Shown in pieces: positions 34,177 to 45,824 of a stretch of DNA of 64,000 nucleotides. Each line of letters begins with the position of its first letter. Positions within the stretch are counted from its first letter, which is position 1. Under the pieces are notes generated by a model that worked only from the letters and a program-made list of their open reading frames with translations, had not been told where the DNA came from and searched no databases. The translations under genes were made by a program, and so were the position numbers. Origin of the DNA: Paracentrotus lividus (Eukaryota; Echinodermata; Echinoidea; Camarodonta; Echinidae); NCBI GenBank assembly GCA_940671915.1, contig CALNVZ010003434.1, positions 19,141,508 through 19,205,507 of the forward strand, written 5' to 3'.

Positions 34177-34453
34177 ACCCTGTTGCATAAAACTTCTAAC
34201 CGGAGTTTTTTCCGGTTAAAATCTGAAAACTCCGGTTAAAGTCCAAAATCTCTGGTTACAATATTTTTCTGGATTTTTTACTGTTTTTTCCATTGCATAA
34301 AAACATACCAGAGTTTTCAAAAGTATTAATGCAATAAATTTTTAGGGCGTTTTAAAACTCAGGTTGAATAACCTAAGAAATAGGTCTACATAAGTTGAGT
34401 TTTTTAACCCGAGAAAACTCGGGTTAGAAAAAAAGTTTTATGCAACACCACCC
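34177..34453. mobile_element. MITE with CACCCTGTTGCATAAAAC ends
   Basis: Ends CCCTGTTGCATAAAACTT and its inverted partner AAGTTTTATGCAACACCACCC. The interior is rich in CCGGTTA and CGGGTTA words in opposite orientations. 277 bp, no coding. Confidence 0.75.
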
Positions 34454-35302
34454 TGGCATGCTTATTTTGATCATGACTTGATTCACAACACATACTAGTC
34501 TGTCAGAGGATGCATTTTTGATGTTCTAAATTTAATTATTAAGAATTAATTTGTTAACAATTAATTTTCCCCTCTATTTCCTAAATACTTTTGAGTGTTT
34601 TAATAATTCCTTCAGGCAAATAAAACGTTTCTCAGATAATCTAGAAATAGTCCATTGTGAAAATTATGACTAAAGAGGCTTGCACAAAATAATTTTAATT
34701 TCCTTTATGCTTAGACCCTGTAATAGGATAGTCATAGGCCTACATGTACAAATGTATGTCTGAAAAGCTCTGAATGAGAGGAATTGAAAAATGGCACTTT
34801 TAGATGTGTGGGGTGCATCAATACAACTCTTTCCTTGTTTCAAAGTTTAGTATTTGTTGCCATGGTTTTCGGGTACATTTGGTTCTATAACTTCTATTAA
34901 AGTTCTAATGCTTACATCCTATGCCATTTTCAAGTGCTCCTTTGAAATCCTCAGTTAATTTCCTATCAGAAAATGTATACTTTTGTGTATAATGGGTGTA
35001 GTATGTAAAGTTACAGAGATTCAAATGAAAAAAGACACAATTTTCTTCATGTCGCAACAACATGTCACACAAAACGTATGACCATCGCCCTCTTCTCTTC
35101 ATTCATTCATTCTTCTTAATCTTCAATCATTTCTAATATTATAAGGTCTATTTCTTGATTTTGTCTTTGGCCGACCACTGCTTTGTGCTAGTTTTTCCTT
35201 GTCACTCATAACACGATATCAACACCAAAAAAAAACAAGGCCTCGGTCGCTTCTAAGTTCTGGTTCTACTTCACAATCACACTCACTGACTCAGTGACAC
35301 TA

Positions 35303-35595
35303 CAGTGTTCATTCAGTCAGACAGACCTTTCTAAATCCTAATCCCCCCCTTCTTTATTGACTATTTCATATTTTCTTATGTTATTTTTTTACAATGTAGC
35401 TCCTTGTGGTTTGTCATCCTACTAATCCCTTCGGCCGCCACCACTGCAGTGTTCATTCAGTCAGACAGACCCTAATTTCTAAATCCTAACCCCCCCCCTT
35501 CTTTATTGATTATTTCATCTTTTCTTATGTTATTTTTTTACAATGTAGCTCCTTGCGGTTTGTCATCCTACTATCCCTTCGGCCGCCACCATTGG
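35303..35595. repeat. 144-bp tandem duplication
   Basis: Two near-identical units starting CAGTGTTCATTCAGTCAGAC at 35303 and 35447; both contain CCTTCGGCCGCCACCA. Differences are a few substitutions and short indels, so the duplication is recent. Confidence 0.9.
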
Positions 35596-36995
35596 CCATT
35601 TCATGACTAGATGATAGATCTAGATTGTCTCACGCTAGCAGCACCACTACGTGGGACTACTAGCAAATACAGTGACACTGTTAGGTGCATAACTACATTG
35701 GTGATAATATTACAACAACAAATGTAATATTCTACCGTAGTACCAATTATCCCCCTTGTGCCTATAACCTCTTTGGGGGTCGTGCTCCAACTTCCGATGT
35801 CAGTCGAGAATATGAGTATTAACAGTTCTGGATCGATTCCAAATGACATAATTCCGCGTTTCATGTAGCGACGATGGCAATGTACTGTATGACAATGCAT
35901 ATTATAACTCATCGTCATCTTTATGAAGGCACGCATAGCTGTGAGGCTGTAATCGCAAGGGCGCCTATTTAAAGAATACAGGCCTTGGTGGTAATATCGT
36001 GTAGTAAGATCGAGTAAGATTACCTTCCGGTGATAGGGCACAGGCTCACAACCGAATCCCAATTAAAAACTCATTGAGCTTGACAATTAGTTTTTTTCTT
36101 ACCAAGAGCTGAGAGATTTTATATTCAAATTTCTTATATTGTACTACCATGTTAACTTGTATGTGTTTGCACATAAGCAGTAGCACCTTAGAGATAAGAT
36201 TTATTACGAGGGATGGGTTCGAAAGATCTGCCAAAAGAATGGAAACAAAAGAAAGAGGGTAATCAAAGATTGTTTTTGACATCACTCCTGTGCGAATCAA
36301 ATAAGAAGTACTAATTCAGATTTGTTTGTCATGCTTGAGATAATAGGCCGCGTGTGATAATGTGGGGGGGGGGGATGAAAGAAGCTGGTATGTAAATAAA
36401 AAAAAAAAAAATAAAAAATAAAATTCGACCTGTCTGCCCTCTGGAAGGAGTCAAGTACCATGATAACTAGCATCTATAGGGTAGCTCCAATCGTCTTATA
36501 AATAAAGATCTCACCTTTTTTTTTCTTTTAAATCAATGTATTTTTGTATTTTGGTCTATATCATATGATCATAATTATATAATGATATTCTGAAAGAGCG
36601 TGACAACGCTCTGCCAGCATGTGACTGTATCATAACGTATTAGAGAGGTGAGGGGCGTGTGCGTCACCCCGGCCGGCCAATTAAGGGGCGTCAAAAAGAA
36701 TAATTTATAAATAAAAGAATATATAAAGCTTAAAAATATGAATAAAGACGTAAAGAATTACTAACAACAATATAAAAAGAAGATATCGAATATAGATGTG
36801 GAAACGCACAAGGAAAAGAGCAACTACGAAAGAGGAAAAGTGATCAAATTAAAGGACAAAGAAATAAGGACATAAACTTAATGAAGGACTGAAACAGGAG
36901 TTTTCAACTCCAGACGTCATTAGGTGTATTCTCCAAGAGAAAATCCCGTTTACTGTCTTGGTCTTCAACGTATAAAGCAATGTCAACGAAGTATA

Positions 36996-37636
36996 CTAGT
37001 CTTTCGCTAGTTTTTCTACCCAGTGATGGCATTCAGTTATAGGTACACGTATTTTATATTCATGTGGGTCACGCGCTAGGACGACATAATAGAAGTAATT
37101 TGATGGTGTAGGTCCGATGTTGTTGTTAAAAAATGTCCGATTTTCATCAGGTAAGTCTGATTTTTCGTAACGACATCTAACTTCAATAGGCCATAGCTGC
37201 ACACAATAAGGCACTGCATTTGGAGAGTCATTTAACTACTACGGGTACACGTCACCTCAGGTGTGACCAGCGGGATTGTTCTTCTTTATTCTATCTTATT
37301 TACATAATATGTAAAATTGCCCCGTGGTCTCAACCTAATATGGAATATAGTTCAGCGACGTATTATAAGTTATCAAGAGATTTATAGCGGCTTATCGTCC
37401 GTAAAGGTTTTCTTACTAATAACTTATATCTGATGGTCTACATTTTTTCCTACAACGAAAAGTACCTTATTCAATACGAGGTCAATATACTTCTGTAGAT
37501 ATTGATCTCGTACATATGAGTGGATTGTCTTAGACGCGGGCCCACACAGGCCGCGGCCGAGGCTGGCTGAGCTGCTGGGCGGCGCAGCGCCGGGCCGGCC
37601 TGGCGTGGTCGTGGAGTGAACGCGTGGACGGTTCAT
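36996..37636 (-). CDS. Candidate two-exon gene, product not recognised
   Basis: Exon a (37636-37466) starts at ATG and reads 57 codons to a GT donor (AATAAG|GTACTT). Exon b (37196-36996) follows an AG acceptor (GTGTGCAG|CTATGG) and reads 66 codons to a stop. Both borders are phase 0. The 123-residue product has a proline-, alanine- and serine-rich N-terminal third, then a charged part with SYVRDQYLQKYIDL and a C-terminal FYYVVLARDPHEYKIRVP segment. I do not recognise the family, see no signal peptide or membrane segment, and cannot exclude chance. The N-terminal codons lie in a strongly GC-rich patch (37535-37620) unlike the surroundings. It faces the ANAPC7 start codon about 500 bp away, so the two could share a promoter. 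Confidence 0.4.
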
Positions 37637-38134
37637 GATCGTGCGAGCTAGTCGTTTGATCTGCAATTTATCTGCTTTAAAACACAAAATAATAAGCACT
37701 TCTTCGGAATTATATCCCGCTATATATCCTACAGTGTATTTTCTGATATTTTTTTAGCATGAGTTAATAGTTTTCAAGTAAAGTTACCTATTTTGACTCG
37801 GTCTCGGTCATCCAAATCCAAATTTCACAGGTTACAGGGGGCCGCCATCTTGAGGCTTTTCAATAGTCTTAATATATTTATCCACAAAATGTTATAATTA
37901 AAAAATATGGAATTTTATTTTTATTCCAAAAATAACTTTTTAAGTATTTAGTATTTAATTTGATGATATTAATTATCATTTTATCTATTTAGATTTTTCT
38001 AATATTAGAATAATAAACCACATAATCGCCTTCATTCCCCTTCATTCACACTGGATGGAAAATCTGACCGACGTTATTAGATTTATAATTTGACCTTATT
38101 TGCCATTTTGGTTACACGGAGGAAGGGCTTTAAA

Positions 38135-41100
38135 ATGGGCGTTTGGTTAATGGATCATGTCCGCCTTCTGAGAAATGAAGGACTCTTTGGAAATTTGTCC
38201 ATTTTGGTGAGAAGATTTCTAACAGTAGACTCTAACATTTAGATTCATCTGTCACTCCTTTTTTTTTAGTCCCACGCTAGTAATTTTGTGGTGTGTTTTT
38301 TGTGTGTTTTGTTTTTTCTTTTCTTTCTTTTTCCTTCCTTTTATTTCTTCTGAGTTCTGGCTATTCAGGTTAAATTATATTATAAATATATTGTTGCTTG
38401 ATGTTATAAATGTTATTCATTGCCAGTGCGGCAGTGCAGCAGTCCCACATGTCGGGCCCGTCGCATGAAATAGATTTTCTCAATCTAAAAACCCGCACTG
38501 GCGCACGTCATCAGTTATCACATGATCACATCAGGAATTTGATAATACATCATTCATTGTCACACAAAGAAAGGTCTACAAGCTTGTACGTACAGAGCTC
38601 GAGGACAATTTTAATCATGGGGCGCTCTGATTAGCTATCACGTGAAGCTCAGCCTCCTGGTTGCGATGACTGAAGCTGAGTGCGTTGACCGTAACTGAAC
38701 AACGCAATTCAGCTGTTTCCCGAAAGAACGCTTTTATCATGCGTGATGTCAATCATAACCAACGCAGACCATTTTGCAAGAAAAACTGCGAGACTCGACT
38801 TAACTAAACCTGGCCACGGTTTTACATGGAGGCTTTTTGCACTTCTGTCATCCTGACAAAAAATACAATTTCTGTTAAAATCAGTTTGGTTTCTATTTAA
38901 ATTCATTTTCAGGCAAACCTTGTAAAGACAGCTAGTGAGCAGAATTCTGATTTGCTAACTGTTGCCGAGAGATATCAACTCCTGGTCTTTTATGCTGATG
39001 CTTTGTACGAAGAACAAGAGTACAAGAGGGCAGAGGTAATATTTTAAATATTGTGTTTGTATCTTAAGTACTCTTATTAAGTTTGTTTTGTATTATTTAT
39101 CATCTACATACATCTGTTTTAAAAACATTTTATTTCTCTACTTCTGTAAAAAGCCAAATCAAGTCCATTAAACTATGATTATACTAATTCTTTGGTACTG
39201 GTTGAAATTTACAGAAAACTTGTAAATTTCAAATCTCAAGCAAGCCACATCTAGTATCAATTGATAAAAGTATTTTCCTTTTCATATTATTGTAACTGCA
39301 AATTTCAAGAAATAAAATTAATTTCTAAGTACTAGGCACTTAAACAGATGGCTCAAATTTATCATATTACACCGATCCTACCCTAACCAAAGGACATTAG
39401 TGTAGCATCCAGACTTTGGAATAGACTGCAACACTCTTCTCCTGCATCGCATTCCTCAGGAAAAATACTGAAAGGCTTAAAAAGATGAGTTATCTGCAAT
39501 TATAAGCCAGTTTATAATATATTTTGAGTTGTTTGAGTTTAAGTTGTTTAGTTTGTTAAGACTAATACATGTAGATGCCCCAACTTTTTTTTTTCATTTG
39601 TTGGTTACACCTTGCAGGGAACTTACCGCAAAGCATTGCAGCTGAAAAAGATGATCAACAAGTCCAAGGTCAAGGGTCAAACACAAACCAACCAATCAGA
39701 AGACAATCTGCCATCGGAGCTAGAGGTCAGGTTCCGCATTTATCAGTGCCATAACAATCTCAAAAACCCCAGAGAGGCTCTTGCAGTGGCGAGTATACAT
39801 CATGTTTCTCTTTCAAGATAATAAACGACAACCCTTAAATGTTGTAAAAATTTATGGCGAGGCCACTTTTTCCATAGGGCACTTTTCCTCATTGCAGTTT
39901 AGAAATGAAAGCTTAGAAAAGGCATCCAAAATCTATGAGGCCAAACGGACATTTGGAAGGGACATTGAGACCTTGCACTAAAGGGGGAATTCAATGCCTG
40001 GCCTTTGATAGTGTTGGATTAATTTGATTTTTTTATTTTTTTGCGATAATTGGAAAAACCTTTGTCCTGGTCTGTCATAGCTTATGAACCATAAAACTGT
40101 GGAGATTATGTTAGAGAGGACATGCTTGCCACTTTTCATTGCAATTGCACTGTTGATGGCCAAGAATAACCCCTCTCCCTCAAATATGATTTCAAAAAAG
40201 CCCAGGCTATAGTGTTACTAGTCTTTCTGCTCATAATTCTTAAAAGGTATTATATTCCACATACTAAGAATGTTGCACCAGGATTGGTCAAAAGTCCATA
40301 TAATGTGATAAATCTTAGTTTTCCCATCATCAATCATCACTCGCAGTGGTAGTACTTTTGAGTTTCGCTGATCACTTCAGCGCCCCATAGAGTATGTAGA
40401 TCCATAACGCGTTATTAATTATTTTTAGGATACGCAAAAAAGTGCATTGTCACTCCGTTTTTTTTGTCCTATCATTTTACCATCACATGCAGCAACAGAT
40501 AAATTCCTCGGTGACGTAACAATTCCTTATTTTAAATTCTTTGTTACGTAACAATCACTTCAGCCAGTTTGAGCTGTGCCTTCGCGCTAAATAAATTGTG
40601 TGCAATTTAATTGTACGTGTTTTTTTTACAAGCGCAGACTGGAGTGGATTTTTTTTTTAAGGATCTCTGGGAAATCTTTTATTTATAACCCAGGTTTTCC
40701 CTGAGCTCTTAAAATGTTTCAGATGTGGAATATAAAGCAAATAATCACCTCTTGATCCAAGTGACGAGGCAAACTATCACTTCCACGGCAAGTTGGATTT
40801 ACACGCTATCTCTACTCAGCTTTGCTTCGGAGGAGAAAGCTTATCCAGCTTGCCTGGGAAGTGATAGCCTTCCCATCATTTGGATCAAAGGTGATTATTT
40901 GCTTATTATCTGGGCTCCATAACACAAGTGTGTTCAATCAATCGCAAAATGGCAATGGCTAATCAAGATAGTTGCTGTGCTGTGCTGACTGACCAGTCAC
41001 CAATTAGAATTCAAATTTCCAAATCATTAGAAACCTTTCTGTTTTGGGCCCCCAATTAAAACATGTGTTGCACTCTGATGCAAGTATATACATGTCTATA

Positions 41101-44100
41101 ATAATATCATTCGAAGATATTACTTTGTTTCCTTTCTTTTGTTTAGCTTGAGGGCATCCCTGCCAAGATGCGAGAACCCAAAGTAAACATGGCCCTTGCC
41201 CAGCTCTATCAAAAGATGGGCCACGAACGATCTGCTATCTACGGGTATAAAGAAGTACTCAGGTAACTACTTCATTATTGGTTTGGATGTTAGACAGTTT
41301 TTCATAATTTCTATATTTTGGACAAAATTAAAATGCTTAGTCAAATCGATCAGATTTTTATAGACTTTTTTCAGTTATATGTATATCGAGCATCTGATCT
41401 ACAATGTAGCATGATGTGAGTATTTGTAATGTTGAAGTGGATTAACAAAAAACTTCCTGCTATTTACAAAACACATGCGGTAAGCGATTTTAGCCATGTT
41501 AATGATACTGTTAAGAAGATCAAGTAAAAATGCAGAACCAATATCATTTCCTTTACAACAAAAATGTACTAAGTAAAAGGATGTGATAAGAGAGAGAGAG
41601 AGAGAAAGATCAAGATAGGCGGAGGGAAAGGGGGAGGGGGATGGGGAGGAAAAAAGGTAAAAGAGTTGTAGGCAGGTTTAGCATAAAAAATGGGACAAGG
41701 GTCCGGAGACAGAGAATTAGGGATGAAGAGAAAGAAACGTGTGAAAACTCAAGAAGGGGTAGAAAAACCCAAAGAATGTTCTTGCATCTTTAATTGTGTA
41801 TTATGCATCATAACATACTGTATCTGTATACACTCATTCCTGTCATTCGTTACCTCAGGCAATGTCCTCTGGCCCTGCAAGCTGTCTTGGGTCTTCTTGA
41901 ACTTGGTGTTAGAGGGACGGAGGTGGGTGCTTTTACAGTCAACAACATGCCTAGCTCTGCTAACATGGAATGGTAAGCCAGGAAAATCTAGAAGTCACCG
42001 TAAGAAATATGTTAAGTCACATGTATAAACACGCATTAATTCCATTTGTCAGTTGGGGGGGGGGGGGAAGGATGATCAACATCCCCCCATTAAGGAAGGT
42101 GTGTCCAGCTCTATGCTGGTGTGTTGAATTCCAAGTCATTGATTTTATTCCCAGTTTTTTAAAAGCAGGTCTATGTGTGATTATTAGTCTTTGGAGTGAA
42201 TTACACCAATAGGTTTCAATGCATCAGGTGATGAAGCAATGATTATGTATCTTTGTAATGATGTATTATTTTTTTGTCAAATAAAGATTTCAGATGAACA
42301 TGTATCTTGTTTGTGCTCTTGTGCTGATACCTCATTTACTGAAAAGAAGTGAGGAAAATAAGAGAGAAAGATAGAGAGAGATCAATAACTTTTTTTTTTT
42401 TTTTATTTGTTTTATGAAGCAGAACATTGAAAGTGATATCCCGAGGGGGGGGAGGTATGATAAGTTTTCATGAACATATAGTCATCTTAGCTTCATCTTT
42501 GTTGTTGATATTTTCTTTTCTTCGTAGGTTAACATTTTGGTTAAAAGGGCACGCATACAGCGCAAGTAAGGAGTACAGCAAGGCAGTTAGTACCTTCAAA
42601 GTACTAGAGAGTGGGGTAAGAATCGAGTCTTTTTGATGTGAGATAAAGAAATATAACATCAACTTTGATGATGCCTCATGTTTTTATCAAAGTACTTATA
42701 CATAGAACTGTGATTGAAATATGATATCCACCATAAAAGAGTATAATGATATGATGCAAGACAACCCAGATTCAAAGGGTAGGTTTATGATCAGACCAAA
42801 CGCTTTCTCTAGTTAAAGGCCCCCGAAACTCAGAGATCGTGGGGAATGCGTGTTTTTCCTGAGCTCCATTGACTCGTACACAATCAACAGTAAGGCTTAC
42901 GCATGGGTCGGACCACTGGAGATTAACATTCGGACAGCATGAACATGATGAAGTTGACCGAATTCATTCGGTCAATAGGGGCAACAGCTTTGGGTTCTTG
43001 ATTCCTCATCAATCCTTAGTTTATAGTCTCTCAACGGGTCTCTTCGTATAAATTCAAAGAGAGGACTTGTATAATGCTCCATGTCAAAAACAAAACATAG
43101 GTTAGACTTACTTCGGAATTCTGGTTAGTTAGTCTAGCCATGAAGGATTAACTCCAGACGCGTTGTCGCTGAAGATTACGCAACACGCCTCAGGCTCTGC
43201 ATGCTATGTTATTATTTCATCCGAGATAAGGTGATTTCCCCATGTTTTATCAATTATACGTCCCTTTAATCTTGGCTTGTCCTTCAAAATGGCACACATT
43301 GAATGAGTCACACGACTCAAAATTACAATCTCAGTGCATTTATGTCAAAACTGTTCAAAGACCTCACCACGCATATTTCATATTCGGGGGCATTGTTCAC
43401 CATTCTTCTTTGGAAGGGGGGGGGGATGAATGTCAACAGCAATAAACTAAATCGAATCGTGCTAATATATGTTGCATACAAACTTCCTTGAAAGAATGAT
43501 AGAAAGATATATATTTCCGGGCTTTGTATGTAAGCTTATAATATGCATCATATTTCTCATGACGACAGAGTACATGTACATGTAAGTGTTGCTGGGGCAA
43601 ATATCAGATCCAGGGATCACTTTTGTGTATTGTGTTGTCAGTGGCCTGATAAACCTTTGTTTATCCAAAATATTAAATATTCAGGAGAGCAAAAAAACAA
43701 AACAAAACAAAAACAAAACAAATACAAATCATGGCACCCAATGCACTATTTGGACAGGATACTGCAGTGTTTTTAACCTGGATGTTATCTAAAAATGGTA
43801 ATTTTTCACCAAAAGCTAAAAGTAGAAGCTTTTATCAGCCCATCGACACTGTTTTGTTTTTTTCACATCACATTTTGCATAAATGTCTCATGTTGTGTGT
43901 CTGTTTGTTTGTTTGTTTGTCTGACAGAGCGTGTTGAGGGAGAACACAGATGTTCTTTGTTGTCTGGCAGAGAATCACTTCATGTCTGGAGACATGGCCA
44001 CATCATCTACCATCTATCAAAGAGTAAGAACACCTAAACAAATGATTGATATCCACTTACATGTACATGTAGTCTACTAGTTGATGTTTTAACTCTTTGA

Positions 44101-45358
44101 ATCTCTAATATATTCATATATATATATACCTTCGCGATTGAGGGCTTCTGTACCACATTAACCCATTTGGACTTATTGCTGTTTGATCAAATTTTCACTT
44201 GGTCTACTACTAGTACTTACAAGGGCGAATTGTCATTTAGTCTAATATCCAGAGGCTCTAATTGCCTCTTCATCCACTTACTTTTCCCCATTTGGTCATA
44301 TGAAAATTTGGGTCATTACCAATTTATTAAAAAGTATTTACTGTGTGGTGTTAGACCAAGTGAATTATAGACAAAATGGTAAATGGACTAAATCTTACTT
44401 AGATCAAATGGTAAATAGATTAATAGGTTAGGTTGTAGACAAAAAGGGATCAGTTATGTTGGATAGGACTAGAGGACATTAGACATATTGGTTTTAGACG
44501 AAGTGGCAATACACCCAACCAAAAGCCACACAAAATTAGATTATAAGGTCTCAATAAATTCCTCAAGTAAGCTCCTCAAATTGGCACCAATTATATGTTT
44601 CTTTTAGTTATTCATTAGACAGAAACAAAATAACTATATCCCTTGAATAGGTCAAAAAATGGTAGCAAAGACCTCTTTAAATGATAGGCGATGGGATCCC
44701 TAAATTAATTGGCATTAATTATCTTTTTGTTTCTCTCAGACTACATTATTTAAACAAAATAGAATGTATATATATAATGAGTCTGCATGAATGACAATTA
44801 ACACAAATCATAGAAAAAGAAAATTGGCAATCTGTGAATGAAAATAGGAATTACTCTTTGTGTTGCCAATTACTAGATTTTAATAATTGTTTTCTATGAT
44901 TAAACTGTTCTTATTCATTCTTGTGTTTGTAATGCAACATACATTTTATACAAGTTTTACTCCTTCAGCTCATGTGATGAATGTACATGTAGTTCATACA
45001 TGTAGTATTCTAGCTCAAGAGTTAAATGCACAAATATCACTAAATTAACCGGTTAAATCTTGTGAATATCCGCTTCTATAGGTTCACTCACTCGACCCCC
45101 AGTATCTGAGAGGGATGGACATCTACTCATACATACTCTACAAAGAGAAGAAAGTCAAACAGCTACAAAGGTATGTAGGTTTGGTAATGTTGATGGTGGT
45201 GATGATGATTATGATGATGATGGTGATGCTGCTAATGGTGGGGATGATGATGATGATGATGATGATGGGGATGATGATGATGATGATGGGGATGATGATG
45301 ATGATGATGGTGATGCTAATGGTAGGGATGATGATGGTGATGATGGTGATGGGGATAT

Positions 45359-45401
<43 letters not shown>

Positions 45402-45763
45402 AATAGTTGCAATGAAGATGAGGGTCATGATGACATTAATTATTTGATGATGTTGACAGTAATCTAGATATAGATGATAATATTGATAATGATGGTGACG
45501 AGCGTGTTGGTGGTAGTGAGGATGACAATAATGATGATGATGGTGGTGGTGATAAAGTTGATGTTACAATGATACATGTAACTCAACATGTAACTCTAAT
45601 CTCATACAAACCATGATCGACACACGCAACATGTTCTCATTAATTTAAAAACATCATGGACAACAAATGGGGATGATGATGATGATGATAATGATGATGG
45701 TGTTGGGGATGGGGATGATGATGATGATAATAATGATGATGATGGTGATGATGATGCTGCTGC

Positions 45764-45824
<61 letters not shown>

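Larger units (their letters stand above)
33105..36995. other. Intergenic DNA between RPUSD4 and the next candidate gene
   Basis: It includes a MITE (34177-34453) and a 144-bp tandem duplication (35303-35595). The open frame at 35607-36062 on the minus strand has no recognisable domain and no splice support. The RPUSD4 promoter must lie in the first part, but I see no TATA box or clear motif. Confidence 0.5.

Noticed and set aside
35607..36062. 151-residue minus-strand frame
   Set aside because: No family resemblance and no splice partners; includes cysteine- and histidine-rich stretches typical of chance translation.
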